A DNA stretch of 64,000 nt from Clostridiales bacterium (GCA_023663185.1 JAMPHY010000003.1:62001-126000); one strand, 5' to 3'; positions 50,686-59,402 are shown, counted from the stretch's first letter. Notes: generated by a model from the sequence alone, not told the origin. Translations and numbers: made by a program.

Positions 50686-52182
50686 TCATAGCATACCCAT
50701 AATACGCAGGAAACGCTCACAATTCTTATCATCTTGATACTCATGAATATAATCTCTAACTTTCCTTCTCTGCTCAGCATATAAATCAGTTTCACTTTTC
50801 ACACCATTAATAAATTGTAACATGTCCTCATATGAATACAACTTTTCGCCCGGCATATAATCAAACGGATTATCCACTGAAAATCCCATCAGATAATCTT
50901 CCATATCATCCACCGTGTAAGCAATAGGACGGTCTAAAAGCATATAGTCAAAAGCAATAGAAGAATAATCGGAAATCAAAGCATCCGTTTCCCTCATAAG
51001 TGAATGAATTGTAAAATCATATCTATCCAACATATCCTGCGGAAGAAAAACAATATTTTTATAATTATCTACTTTATATACTGATAAATCCTGATGAGGA
51101 TGCGGCTTGATTACTAATTTCACTCCCATTTCACCTAAATACTTATCCAATATCCCTAATTCTTCTTTTGACTTTATTAATGGAATTCCTAAAGGAGCCG
51201 TATGTTTAACATCATTACGTTGTACATGTTTCGACTGCCTAAGCGTAGGCAGCCACAATATATATTTTTTATCAGGTTCCCATTTCCCTAAAGTCTGTAG
51301 TACATCTTTACGCTTATACAAGAAATCCAGTCTCGGCGAACCACAAATTATCAACTTATCTTTTGAGATACTTTCCTGTTCTGAGGCAAGGTCCACATAA
51401 TTTCGTGAAGTACAGATTGCTCCAACCACTTCCTCTGGTATACATAATTTCCCTTTTACATTTTTGAGCATAAACGTCCCATGTTTTAAGTACACGGCAA
51501 TCTGTTCATCTCTCTTTTTGGGTATTCCGTGGTTTTCGTAGTATAAGTAACGAGCGGTATTATGGTAATACTTGTCCTTCCAAATATCAAGCAAATTGGG
51601 GATTTTGTCATAAAAGTGCCTATCTATATAAGCTACATGTCTAGCATGTGTAAAATTATTTGGATGGTTGCATATCCAAACAATTTTATACTTCTTTAGC
51701 AAACCATGTTCCGACATATATTCAGACAAAGCTAGTGCATTCTCTCTATTATCCCCTTCCCCTTGAAACATTACAGTATTTCTTAAAGATAATTTTGCAA
51801 TTAATGCATCCATTTTCTTCTCTAACAAATAATAATATTCCGGACATCGGTACACAATATTATGTCTTAGTTCTGCATATCCGTCTAATTGTTTCTCCAC
51901 CTCAACATACTGCTTTATCATAATTACAATAATAGTTTTCCTGCTTATGTGATTTCGCATATATTCGGGCGAATGAACTGTAACCTTAATACCCCCCAGT
52001 GTCTTAACTGTATCCCATGTTTCCTGATTATTATCCACTATATAATCAACATATTTTTCAAAATGATATCCTTTAAACCTCAGGAATGTGCCTTCAAGTT
52101 TCTTTCCCGCCCCAAAAATAACCATTCTACTATTTTTAAGCTTGTGTAAAAGCGTACATGCGCTTATTTCTCTTGCTCTCAT
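50686..52182 (-). CDS. TagB/TagF-like polyol-phosphate transferase with N-terminal Rossmann-like module
   Basis: The ATG at 52180-52182 overlaps the stop of the upstream gene by one base (TGATG) and follows GAGG. Residues about 18-125 of the 498-residue protein are the Rossmann-like module (RMVIFGAGKKLEGTFLRFKG, DYIVDNNQETWDTVK). The rest matches CDP-glycerol:poly(glycerophosphate) glycerophosphotransferases: LPTLRQSKHVQRN, KLVIKPHPHQD, and DALISDYSSIAFDYMLLDRPI. It would move glycerol- or ribitol-phosphate from a CDP-polyol to the growing glycan. This fits the two cytidylyltransferases downstream. Confidence 0.9.
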   Translation of the reverse strand: MRAREISACTLLHKLKNSRMVIFGAGKKLEGTFLRFKGYHFEKYVDYIVDNNQETWDTVKTLGGIKVTVHSPEYMRNHISRKTIIVIMIKQYVEVEKQLDGYAELRHNIVYRCPEYYYLLEKKMDALIAKLSLRNTVMFQGEGDNRENALALSEYMSEHGLLKKYKIVWICNHPNNFTHARHVAYIDRHFYDKIPNLLDIWKDKYYHNTARYLYYENHGIPKKRDEQIAVYLKHGTFMLKNVKGKLCIPEEVVGAICTSRNYVDLASEQESISKDKLIICGSPRLDFLYKRKDVLQTLGKWEPDKKYILWLPTLRQSKHVQRNDVKHTAPLGIPLIKSKEELGILDKYLGEMGVKLVIKPHPHQDLSVYKVDNYKNIVFLPQDMLDRYDFTIHSLMRETDALISDYSSIAFDYMLLDRPIAYTVDDMEDYLMGFSVDNPFDYMPGEKLYSYEDMLQFINGVKSETDLYAEQRRKVRDYIHEYQDDKNCERFLRIMGML

Positions 52183-53789
52183 CAAAATTCCTCTTTCCGA
52201 ACAACACTCACAATTTCAGCCAATGAAATCATAGGTATATCTGTTTTCTTGCTTAACCTTTGTCTGATAGAATCTTCCTCATACACAGGTGTAATAACAA
52301 TGCAGTCTGCTTCTGGAATTTCCTTATCTCCGTTTATCATAGGAAAAGCTTCATTTATATTGTATAATCTCTTATCAATTACACAAACAATATTAATGTC
52401 GCTGCCGCTTAAATCCGCTATTAAGTGATGTGCCATTTTTCCCATTCCATATATTATAATATTTTTTATTCTCCGTTCCTCAAAATATTGCCTTATGCTA
52501 ATATTCTTTTCCCGCAAAAGCATCCATTTCTCCAAAAGCTGATAATAGGCCTTATACATTTTTGCCGTATTATCGGCTTTCATTTCTATAGCATCAAGAC
52601 TTTTTAATTTTTCTGTTTCAAACTCCGGTGTTATTTTTATGTCTTTTTTATTAACCTCTTCTATTGCATTAAGCCATATCAATCCTATATGTTCTATAGA
52701 AAATTTCTCTGCTCTTTCACGTGCTTTTTCCGCCATATTACGCCGCAATTCATTATTCTTAAGTAGATATACTATTTCATCTGCTAGTTGTATTTCTTCT
52801 TTAGTCAGTTGTTCCGTATAATATTCTTTTATATCAGGAACTAATATTCCACATTCACCTCGTATAGGCTCTAATATGTCTCCTTGTTCGCACGAGATAT
52901 TAAGCACTTCTCTAATACCCCCCGGACAATCACATGCCACCACCGGCACTCCGGCGCTAAGAGCCTCCAACGAAGCACATGATAATGATTCTAATCGTGA
53001 CGTTATCGTAAATATTTTTGCTTTTTTCAGATAATCTTGAACATTTGTAACATTCCCAACCATCTTAACATCATTTTTCAGTCCTAATTCAAGTACAAGT
53101 TTTTCCAATTTAGGTCTTAATTCTCCATCTCCTAAAATAATCAATTTACAATCAGGGCATTTTTCTTTAACTGCTTTAAACGCCCGTATGATGTGCCATT
53201 GGCGTTTTATACTATGCATCCTTCCAATAGAAATAACTATATTTTTCTTATTTTCATCTTCTTTTACCGTCATAGCATGAACCGGATTGTATATGGTTTT
53301 GGTAATATTATTCTTATCACCATAATTTTCTATCCACTCCTTTTGGCAATACTCAGACGGAAACGTAATCAAATCCGCATATTGATATAAATCACGAAAT
53401 GTACCATCAGCCCAAAATACCGATTTATCATATTTGGCATATTCAGAATTTACACTGTGCGTCGTAAGAATAATCTTATCTCGACCTTTCGCCAATATAT
53501 TAATATAGTTTGCAAACTGCATAAAACTAATAGAAATATCAATATTATACTGTTCTTTTAAGTTATGCAATTCCATTACTTTTTTTTCAATGGCGCTCTT
53601 ACCGGAACCGTCTAAATTGTATGTAAAATTCACCAATTCTCCTTTATAATTGTATCCTACATCACAAGATAAATCCGTAAAAAACACAACATTATACCCA
53701 TGTTCATAAAAATATACACTTAAATCCGCGGCACATCTCTCTGCCCCACCGCCTTGCAGACAGTTTACAATCATTCCTATAGTTTGCAT
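52182..53789 (-). CDS. GT4 glycosyltransferase with C-terminal Rossmann-like module
   Basis: The second in-frame ATG (53787-53789) lies ten bases after AAAGGA and is the better start. The 535-residue protein has a GT-B fold: VNCLQGGGAERCAADLS at the N-terminus, then IVISIGRMHSIKRQWHII, IILGDGELRPKLE, and the E-x7-E motif in SRLESLSCASLEALSAGVPVVACDCPGG. Residues about 440-530 carry the Rossmann-like module (NIIIYGMGKMAHHLIADL, CVIDKRLYNINE, DCIVITPVYEEDSIRQRL). Its N-terminal coding region contains one copy of the 26-bp direct repeat that brackets the neighbouring island. Confidence 0.9.
   Translation of the reverse strand: MQTIGMIVNCLQGGGAERCAADLSVYFYEHGYNVVFFTDLSCDVGYNYKGELVNFTYNLDGSGKSAIEKKVMELHNLKEQYNIDISISFMQFANYINILAKGRDKIILTTHSVNSEYAKYDKSVFWADGTFRDLYQYADLITFPSEYCQKEWIENYGDKNNITKTIYNPVHAMTVKEDENKKNIVISIGRMHSIKRQWHIIRAFKAVKEKCPDCKLIILGDGELRPKLEKLVLELGLKNDVKMVGNVTNVQDYLKKAKIFTITSRLESLSCASLEALSAGVPVVACDCPGGIREVLNISCEQGDILEPIRGECGILVPDIKEYYTEQLTKEEIQLADEIVYLLKNNELRRNMAEKARERAEKFSIEHIGLIWLNAIEEVNKKDIKITPEFETEKLKSLDAIEMKADNTAKMYKAYYQLLEKWMLLREKNISIRQYFEERRIKNIIIYGMGKMAHHLIADLSGSDINIVCVIDKRLYNINEAFPMINGDKEIPEADCIVITPVYEEDSIRQRLSKKTDIPMISLAEIVSVVRKEEF
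53692..53717. repeat. 26-bp direct repeat, left copy
   Basis: This 26-bp stretch is identical to 56321-56346 and in the same orientation. Here it lies inside the GT4 gene and encodes V-Y-F-Y-E-H-G-Y on the minus strand. Together the copies bracket the peptidase island (53718-56320). Confidence 0.85.
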
Positions 53790-53887
53790 ATATATTATCA
53801 TTCCTTTATAAAATTCTTTCGTTCATAGTCTTATATTTATACCTTGGAAACAAAGTTCAAAATATTCAAAATAATCGTACATTTTTC

Positions 53888-53916
53888 TTGATTTTCTCCA
53901 TATCCTATTGTAGAAT
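53888..53916 (+). promoter_or_regulatory. Promoter of the 63-aa peptide gene
   Basis: TTGATT (53888-53893), a 17-base spacer and TAGAAT (53911-53916) form a good housekeeping promoter 28 bases before the ATG. It points rightward, against all surrounding genes. Confidence 0.65.
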
Positions 53917-53943
53917 AAAATACAATAAAGAGAGGTGAAGAAT

Positions 53944-54135
53944 ATGGCTAAGAGTAAAAAATTATCATCTTCAAAGGCATCCGGCAGACATTTTGAAATA
54001 AAAGCGAAACCAATATCACGGAGTATGGAAAAACGCCTTTCTATGGCTTCCGCTGTTGCCAATGTAAAAATTTCACATAATAACCAGATTTATTCAGCCT
54101 CTAACAGTCATGCCTCTTATTATGCTACCAAATGA
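53944..54135 (+). CDS. Small basic protein (63 aa) in the peptidase island
   Basis: The ATG at 53944 follows GAGAGGTG by about six bases. A promoter (53888-53916) and a strong terminator (54146-54180) frame it closely, so this short plus-strand gene is well supported. The product is rich in Lys and Ser at the N-terminus (MAKSKKLSSSKASGRH), has a helical middle (RSMEKRLSMASAVANV) and a Ser/Asn/Tyr-rich end (YSASNSHASYYATK). It has no Cys, no signal peptide and no double-glycine leader. It converges on the membrane protein and C39-like peptidase genes. It could be a substrate or regulator of the peptidase, but no family is recognised. Confidence 0.7.
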   Translation: MAKSKKLSSSKASGRHFEIKAKPISRSMEKRLSMASAVANVKISHNNQIYSASNSHASYYATK

Positions 54136-54145
54136 GTAAATCTTC

Positions 54146-54180
54146 TACCCAGATGAAATATCTGGGTATTTTTATATTTT
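54146..54180 (+). terminator. Rho-independent terminator of the 63-aa peptide gene
   Basis: TACCCAGAT and ATCTGGGTA form a nine-pair stem with a GAAAT loop (54146-54168), followed by TTTTTATATTTT. It begins 11 bases after the stop of the peptide gene. The T tract runs into the stop of the convergent gene at 54172. Confidence 0.9.
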
Positions 54181-54771
54181 CACTTCTTCCATAAGTGTAA
54201 TTTTTCCGCTCTGTATCTGAATTACCTTCAGTTTCGCCAAACCATTTATTGCCGTATAAAATTCTTGTACCAGATCATCAACCCTAAGATTATCTTCTAT
54301 CTCAGTACTCACCTTTTCTCTCAAAATATCTTCCTGTATTGACCTGCATTTCTTTACCTCATAACCATTATTATGCAAAAACATTACTATTATCCCCATT
54401 GCCGGAGACAGCTTCACTTTACATTTTCGCAGTTCAGAAAAAATTGTCAATACAACCATAATAATAGCCCATTTATCAAATATTATAATACCGGGTACAT
54501 TTGATAATAATAAAAGGATAAATTCAAAGTTAAACCTAATATTGGGTAGTTTTGTAGTTCTATAACTTCCTTCCCCATAATCAATACATGAATATGAAGG
54601 TTCTTCCGTCTGATCATCAATGACCGATCTTCTTATTATACTTTGTACAGTATTTATCCCTACTGCCTGTTCATTAGTATTTTTATAATAAGCTCTTTGA
54701 TATTCTTCCAGTGCTTTATCCTGTTCACCTACAACCCTTTCCAAATAATCATATAATGTAAAATCAATCAT
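54172..54771 (-). CDS. Small membrane protein in the peptidase island, unknown function
   Basis: The 199-residue protein begins MIDFTLYDYLERVVG after a GGGGGG site. A hydrophobic stretch of two short helices (FEFILLLLSNVPGIIIFD and WAIIMVVLTIFSEL, about 82-115) makes it a membrane protein. The remaining parts are charged and probably cytoplasmic. Its start lies inside the end of the upstream 489-aa peptidase-like gene (8-base overlap), so they are made together. The first codons and leader (AATATATGATTGA) closely resemble those of that gene, as if the translation start had been duplicated. No known family is recognised. Confidence 0.75.
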   Translation of the reverse strand: MIDFTLYDYLERVVGEQDKALEEYQRAYYKNTNEQAVGINTVQSIIRRSVIDDQTEEPSYSCIDYGEGSYRTTKLPNIRFNFEFILLLLSNVPGIIIFDKWAIIMVVLTIFSELRKCKVKLSPAMGIIVMFLHNNGYEVKKCRSIQEDILREKVSTEIEDNLRVDDLVQEFYTAINGLAKLKVIQIQSGKITLMEEVKI

Positions 54772-56233
54772 ATATTTCCCCCCAAACCATAGTTTCTTTC
54801 AATTTAATATTATTAATATCTTGCAAATTATTTTCATATATACGGTACGGTCCAATATCACATGGAAGGTATGATAATTTTCTCTCGTACTCCATCAGCT
54901 TTATTGATTCTGAATCCTGAATCATCAGCCATGGGACATCATCACGTGTTCCAACTGTAGAATCAGCTATTACCCTTGCAGACATTAAACCTTTTTTGCT
55001 CTCCTCAATAGTAGACAAATCAATACACCAAATAAACCGCGGCATATCCATTAAGAGCAGCCTTTCTTTTAGTACTGAATTCATTAAATTGTTCCTTTTA
55101 GCCTTTTCCTTAAAAGAATTAGAACTGGTTAAATAAATTCTACAGATTTGCGTTCCATTCAATTTCATTATTTTTTCAGATATCAATGCCATAAATTTCT
55201 CATATATTTCATTAAACCCTAATAATACTTTCTGACAGTAAGGCACTATCAAATAATTTATCTCTTTCAAAGCATAATCTATATCTTTATCTGAACATGG
55301 CATCTCAATATCAACCTGCTTATACGGAAAATGATTATCATCCATTGCATACACCGTAGTAATCAAAGAAGAATGTAAGATAATATCACTATTAGGTTCT
55401 TTCAACTTACTAATATCGCCAGTCAGCATATCATAATCTACCCGCCCATGTCCAAAAAGTGTAACAGCATGCCGCTTCTTATTCATTGTTGCAACAATCG
55501 GTATGCCCGATTCAATATATGCAATGATTTCTTTAACAAAATAATGTAGCTTGTTATACTCATCACCCAATAAAACAGGAGAAAAATTATACAAATCTAA
55601 CGTATCAACAATTTGATTTGGCGTTAATCCTTTTGATGGTATCTTCCTTCCCCTGTCATTTTGAACCATCTCAACAATCTCGCCCATCACAGTGTCCCTA
55701 TGTCCTTTATAACGATTTCCGTAATACCTTAAAATACTCCACATCGCCACATGCGCACATACAGAAACATCCGTCTCCTGTTTCATCCACGGAAATACAT
55801 CCACGAGTAATTTCTCACCAAAAACATCTGCTGAAAAAGTATCTAGCATCAGATAAGCATCTACTCCTTCGTCAATCAACAACTTCGGTGATAAATAGGT
55901 TTTTCCAATTTTTGAATCCTTTATGCCTTCACGCAATGATATATATCCATAATATATTCTGGAATTACTTTCTTTATTTATTTCTCCAAAAAAATGAAGT
56001 CTAAAACATACTTTAGAATGTATCGTATGTTGTTTTGAATAAAAGGTATAATATGTACTCAAATAGTCTTTTTCATAGTATGGGTATTCTATCAATAATG
56101 CGGCAGCCTTTGTTCCTATATATTTTTTCAAAATAGACACAACGCTCAAATCTATATGTGTTTCATCAATATAATCCAACAGTTGGTCGTAATCATCTAT
56201 CGTATTTATTTCAATTTTTCCAAAGTCAATCAT
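54764..56233 (-). CDS. C39-like cysteine peptidase domain protein
   Basis: I see a papain/C39-type catalytic set in this 489-residue protein. Q152 and C159 lie in KQETDVSVCAHVAMWSILRYYG (the family's Q-x6-C spacing). H255 lies in KRHAVTLFGHGR. An Asp/Asn follows at 298-300 in AMDDNHFPYKQV. The regions before (1-140) and after (310-489) are not recognised. No signal peptide or ABC domain is present, unlike bacteriocin-exporting C39 proteins. It has its own promoter (56257-56285) and is coupled to the 199-aa membrane protein. It may cut or modify a peptide such as the 63-aa product, which is inference only. Confidence 0.65.
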   Translation of the reverse strand: MIDFGKIEINTIDDYDQLLDYIDETHIDLSVVSILKKYIGTKAAALLIEYPYYEKDYLSTYYTFYSKQHTIHSKVCFRLHFFGEINKESNSRIYYGYISLREGIKDSKIGKTYLSPKLLIDEGVDAYLMLDTFSADVFGEKLLVDVFPWMKQETDVSVCAHVAMWSILRYYGNRYKGHRDTVMGEIVEMVQNDRGRKIPSKGLTPNQIVDTLDLYNFSPVLLGDEYNKLHYFVKEIIAYIESGIPIVATMNKKRHAVTLFGHGRVDYDMLTGDISKLKEPNSDIILHSSLITTVYAMDDNHFPYKQVDIEMPCSDKDIDYALKEINYLIVPYCQKVLLGFNEIYEKFMALISEKIMKLNGTQICRIYLTSSNSFKEKAKRNNLMNSVLKERLLLMDMPRFIWCIDLSTIEESKKGLMSARVIADSTVGTRDDVPWLMIQDSESIKLMEYERKLSYLPCDIGPYRIYENNLQDINNIKLKETMVWGEIYD

Positions 56234-56256
56234 ATATTTCTCCCATCTTTACCCAC

Positions 56257-56285
56257 ATCATACTACGCACCTGTAGATTCGTCAA
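56257..56285 (-). promoter_or_regulatory. Promoter of the peptidase-membrane protein pair
   Basis: On the minus strand TTGACG (56280-56285), a 17-base spacer and TATGAT (56257-56262) lie 24 bases before the ATG at 56233. The island thus has its own promoter independent of the glycosyltransferase operon. Confidence 0.6.
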
Positions 56286-56320
56286 TTAAGCCTGTCAAAA
56301 TCTTTTACTGGAAAAGGAAT

Positions 56321-56346
56321 TTATACCCATGTTCATAAAAATATAC
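56321..56346. repeat. 26-bp direct repeat, right copy
   Basis: This copy is identical to 53692-53717. It lies just after the stop of the GT4 gene at 56353 and before the island promoter. It still reads in frame as V-Y-F-Y-E-H-G-Y, so it is probably a fragment of a glycosyltransferase N-terminus. Confidence 0.85.
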
Positions 56347-56352
56347 TCTGTA

Positions 56353-57510
56353 TTATTTTTGATATTCATGTATTACCTTTTCATAATATTCTACCAACTG
56401 TTTTACCACGATATCCGGTGATAACATAGCTATTCGTTTCTTTGCATTATCCTGAATCAATTGTCTTTTTTCGGAAGGCAGAGCCATCACTTTATGAACT
56501 GCCTCTACTAATGATACATAATCCCCTATTTCACATAGAAATCCACTTATTTCATCATCTATAAGTTGCTCAAAGCTGGCTCCTCTCGTCCCAATAACTA
56601 TCTGACCAAGAGCCATACATTCTATACACGCATTAGACAAATTTTCTGTTAATGACGGCAGCATAACCGCTATAGCGTTTTTAATAATCGGTCTCAGTTT
56701 AGCAAATCCTATCGCAGAATTATAAATAATTCTATCTGCATACTCCCCTGCATTTCGCCTTATTAAACTTACCAGATGATAATCACCATCACCTATAATT
56801 CCTATGTATAAATCTGTATACTTTTCTAATATAATATGTGCCGCATCAGCTATTTCACATAGCCCTTTATACTTGATTAATGTTCCATAAAAAAGAAGAT
56901 ATCTTTTTCCTTTATAATACTCATTAAATATTGTAAAATCTTCTTTTTTATCATCTAATAAAAAGGGCGATTCTATAACGTCAACCTTGACTCCCGTGTC
57001 CTCTGAAACTCTATTTGCCGCTACATATGACGGTCCGAATACCGCATCCGAATTCCGAATAGCTGCTATTTCCATTTCAGCTCTTACTTCTTGTTCAGCC
57101 TCGCCGCCATCAAACGGAACCATTTTTGCATATGAAGACAGTCGGGTAACTGCCGGTGCGGATATGTTGTGAAAATATGCAAGACCAAACAAACTGGTGT
57201 ATTGGACAATATCAATTTTTTCTTTTGATGCCAATTCGGACAACCTGTCACTAAGAATAATACCGTCTCTTATATTTGATGCAACAACATCCTTTTTACA
57301 ATCACTATATCTTTTTATAATTGGTCGCCTTACTCTGTACACATTAATACCATAAATCTCATAATCTACTGTACGGTTTGAGCATGTAATCACGCTGACC
57401 TTATGCCCCATACTAATAAGTGACTTTGATACTCTTAACAGATATTGAGGCAGCCCTGTTGTGGGACCATTGTTATCTATAAAATCAATTGTTACAAACA
57501 CAATATGCAT
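56353..57510 (-). CDS. GT4 glycosyltransferase
   Basis: The 385-residue protein has a GT-B fold of family GT4: IDNNGPTTGLPQYLLRVSKSLISMGHKV at the N-terminus, LLFYGTLIKYKGLCEIADAA, YIGIIGDGDYHLV, and an E-x7-E site in LPSLTENLSNACIECMALGQIVIGTRGASFEQLI. It should transfer a sugar from a nucleotide-sugar. It has no Rossmann-like module of its own, but the gene eight bases upstream encodes exactly that module alone, so the two may work as a split version of the fused GT4 at 52182-53789. Confidence 0.9.
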   Translation of the reverse strand: MHIVFVTIDFIDNNGPTTGLPQYLLRVSKSLISMGHKVSVITCSNRTVDYEIYGINVYRVRRPIIKRYSDCKKDVVASNIRDGIILSDRLSELASKEKIDIVQYTSLFGLAYFHNISAPAVTRLSSYAKMVPFDGGEAEQEVRAEMEIAAIRNSDAVFGPSYVAANRVSEDTGVKVDVIESPFLLDDKKEDFTIFNEYYKGKRYLLFYGTLIKYKGLCEIADAAHIILEKYTDLYIGIIGDGDYHLVSLIRRNAGEYADRIIYNSAIGFAKLRPIIKNAIAVMLPSLTENLSNACIECMALGQIVIGTRGASFEQLIDDEISGFLCEIGDYVSLVEAVHKVMALPSEKRQLIQDNAKKRIAMLSPDIVVKQLVEYYEKVIHEYQK

Positions 57511-57518
57511 AATCTCAC

Positions 57519-57953
57519 CTATAAACTTAGAATTACTTCTTCCAATGAAACAATTTTGGAACTTGTCAGTTTTTCTAATTTTTCTTTAATTGATTTATAT
57601 TCCATAATAGGAGTTACGACTATTACATCCGCTTCGGGAATATTACTAATGTCATTCATTAAGTCATGTTCAGCATTATTATATCGAATTATATTTTTGT
57701 CGATTGTGTAAATAACAGGAAACGAGCTGTTTTCTAATTGAGTCATTAAATGATTGCCTAAGAAACCAGTTCCATATATTGCAGCTTGATTATAGCCATT
57801 ATCAATAAAGAACGAAGATATATCTCGCCCTTCCTCAATAGCTTTCATCCAAAAATGCAGTAAATAAAAAAAATTTATGAATTTCTCTTTACATTTTTGC
57901 TCAGCTTCATTATCTATCTGATATATGCTTAAATCTATAATTTGTTCTTTCAA
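57519..57953 (-). CDS. Stand-alone Rossmann-like module
   Basis: Translation starts at TTG (57951-57953), nine bases after GGGAGG. The 144-residue protein has a helical lead-in (KFINFFYLLHFWMKAIEEGRDISSFF) and then the module: QAAIYGTGFLGNHLMTQL, YTIDKNIIRYNNAEHD, EADVIVVTPIMEYKSIKEKLEKL. The lead-in and module match the last 130 residues of the fused GT4 at 52182-53789 (YYQLLEKWMLLREKNISIRQYF...). It is eight bases upstream of a GT4 that lacks the module, so it may act in trans with it. The ligand is unknown. Confidence 0.8.
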   Translation of the reverse strand: MKEQIIDLSIYQIDNEAEQKCKEKFINFFYLLHFWMKAIEEGRDISSFFIDNGYNQAAIYGTGFLGNHLMTQLENSSFPVIYTIDKNIIRYNNAEHDLMNDISNIPEADVIVVTPIMEYKSIKEKLEKLTSSKIVSLEEVILSL

Positions 57954-58022
57954 GATTTAAAACCTCCCATTAATTTTAAAATCCCATTATTATATACATA
58001 GAAAAAACTTGAAATTTAAAAT

Positions 58023-59402
58023 CTATAACAATTCACATACATCCTTAATTCTATTAGTAAATTTTTCCTTAGTAAACCATTGCTCATAAGTTTCTCTTGC
58101 CTTTTCAGCAATTGATATCAATTTTTCTTTGTTCTCTAAACACCAACAAATGACCTTAGCTAATCCCTCACTATCTTCACTTTTAAAGACTAGTCCATTG
58201 TATTGATGCCTTATATATGCCGCCATACCTATAGCATCCGAAACAATACAAGGCTTTTCCAGCATCATTGCTTCCGTTGCGACCAATGACAGTGTCTCAC
58301 GACGAGATGGAACTATTACTATATCAGCTTCAGAATATACCTCAAACAGGTTTTTCCTTGACAATTCGCCAAGATATTGACAATTAGCATTTTTATCAAT
58401 ACGATCCCTAATCCTTTTTCCATACTCAGTATCATATGCCTTGCCCGCGAATAAAAACCTACATCGACTCGTAGCTTTCTCTGAAATATAGACTAAAGCA
58501 TCCAGTAAAACATCTATCCCTTTCAGTACATTATGACCGGCAGCAACCATAAAGGTTATAGTCGCGTTTTCCACACATAATTTATTTCCTTTATAACTAT
58601 CGCCAATCCCAAATGGCAAAAGTTCTATTTTCTTTTCTGTTTGAAAGATACTCTGAAAATTATTTCTTGCTACACCACTTACTGCACCGATTATTAATTG
58701 ATTGCTTTTAATTCCATTCACAATTTCATCATACCAATATTCATATGGTACATACGAATCTATACTGTCATGAATCCACAAATACACCTTCCTCTTTTGT
58801 GCCAGCTTAATAGCACACCGTAGCATTACAATTGTGTTTGCAAAAACATAAGTATACCCACTTGTCCACTCCAAATTTTCCATGCTCATAAACTCAAGAT
58901 AATCTACAACAACTACTTTTATACCTTCTTCTATCGAAATCTCATCCAACAATTTGCGTTCTGCACTAGGAACAACGATTGTAATCATGTAACCTTCCTG
59001 CCTCAGCACGTATGCCAAAATCATGCAAGTTATAGCACCACCGTGATACCCAAAATCATTTGACATTATCAGCACATTTTTAGCCAACTCAGCCATTTGT
59101 ATATTAGGTACTTTTACAGGTAAACTTCCAATATAATCTTTATAATGAACAATCTTCTCCGATTGAATTCCCATTATAAGCAACTGTTGCCTTATATCAA
59201 TAACATAGCTACTTGCAATAACTATACAATCATAATGGTACTGCTCTATATGTTCCGGAATGTCTACTACATATCCATCCATTAAAGTCCCGAAAATTTC
59301 CCGATTGTTATCTACTAAAGCCACAACCTCTGTATCTTCCCCATAAAAATAACATTTCACTTTATTATATATTTTCCCTATACCAAATATGATAATTTTC
59401 AT
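58023..59402 (-). CDS. GT4 glycosyltransferase with N-terminal Rossmann-like module
   Basis: Residues 1-95 of this 459-residue protein are the Rossmann-like module (MKIIIFGIGKIYNKVKCYF, ALVDNNREIFGTLMDGY, DCIVIASSYVIDIRQQLLIMGI). Residues about 110-459 are a GT4 enzyme: NDFGYHGGAITCMILAYVLR, TFMVAAGHNVLKGIDVLLDAL, FLFAGKAYDTEYGKRI, and E-x7-E in VPSRRETLSLVATEAMMLEKPCIVSDAIG. It should add a sugar to the surface glycan at the cytoplasmic face. The translation start context (GGTGAGATTATG) is the same as that of the GT4 gene at 57510. Confidence 0.9.
   Translation of the reverse strand: MKIIIFGIGKIYNKVKCYFYGEDTEVVALVDNNREIFGTLMDGYVVDIPEHIEQYHYDCIVIASSYVIDIRQQLLIMGIQSEKIVHYKDYIGSLPVKVPNIQMAELAKNVLIMSNDFGYHGGAITCMILAYVLRQEGYMITIVVPSAERKLLDEISIEEGIKVVVVDYLEFMSMENLEWTSGYTYVFANTIVMLRCAIKLAQKRKVYLWIHDSIDSYVPYEYWYDEIVNGIKSNQLIIGAVSGVARNNFQSIFQTEKKIELLPFGIGDSYKGNKLCVENATITFMVAAGHNVLKGIDVLLDALVYISEKATSRCRFLFAGKAYDTEYGKRIRDRIDKNANCQYLGELSRKNLFEVYSEADIVIVPSRRETLSLVATEAMMLEKPCIVSDAIGMAAYIRHQYNGLVFKSEDSEGLAKVICWCLENKEKLISIAEKARETYEQWFTKEKFTNRIKDVCELL

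Noticed and set aside
53823-54062. Minus-strand open frame of 79 codons
   Set aside because: It overlaps the promoter, start and first part of the well-supported 63-aa plus-strand gene and has no ribosome binding site or conserved features.
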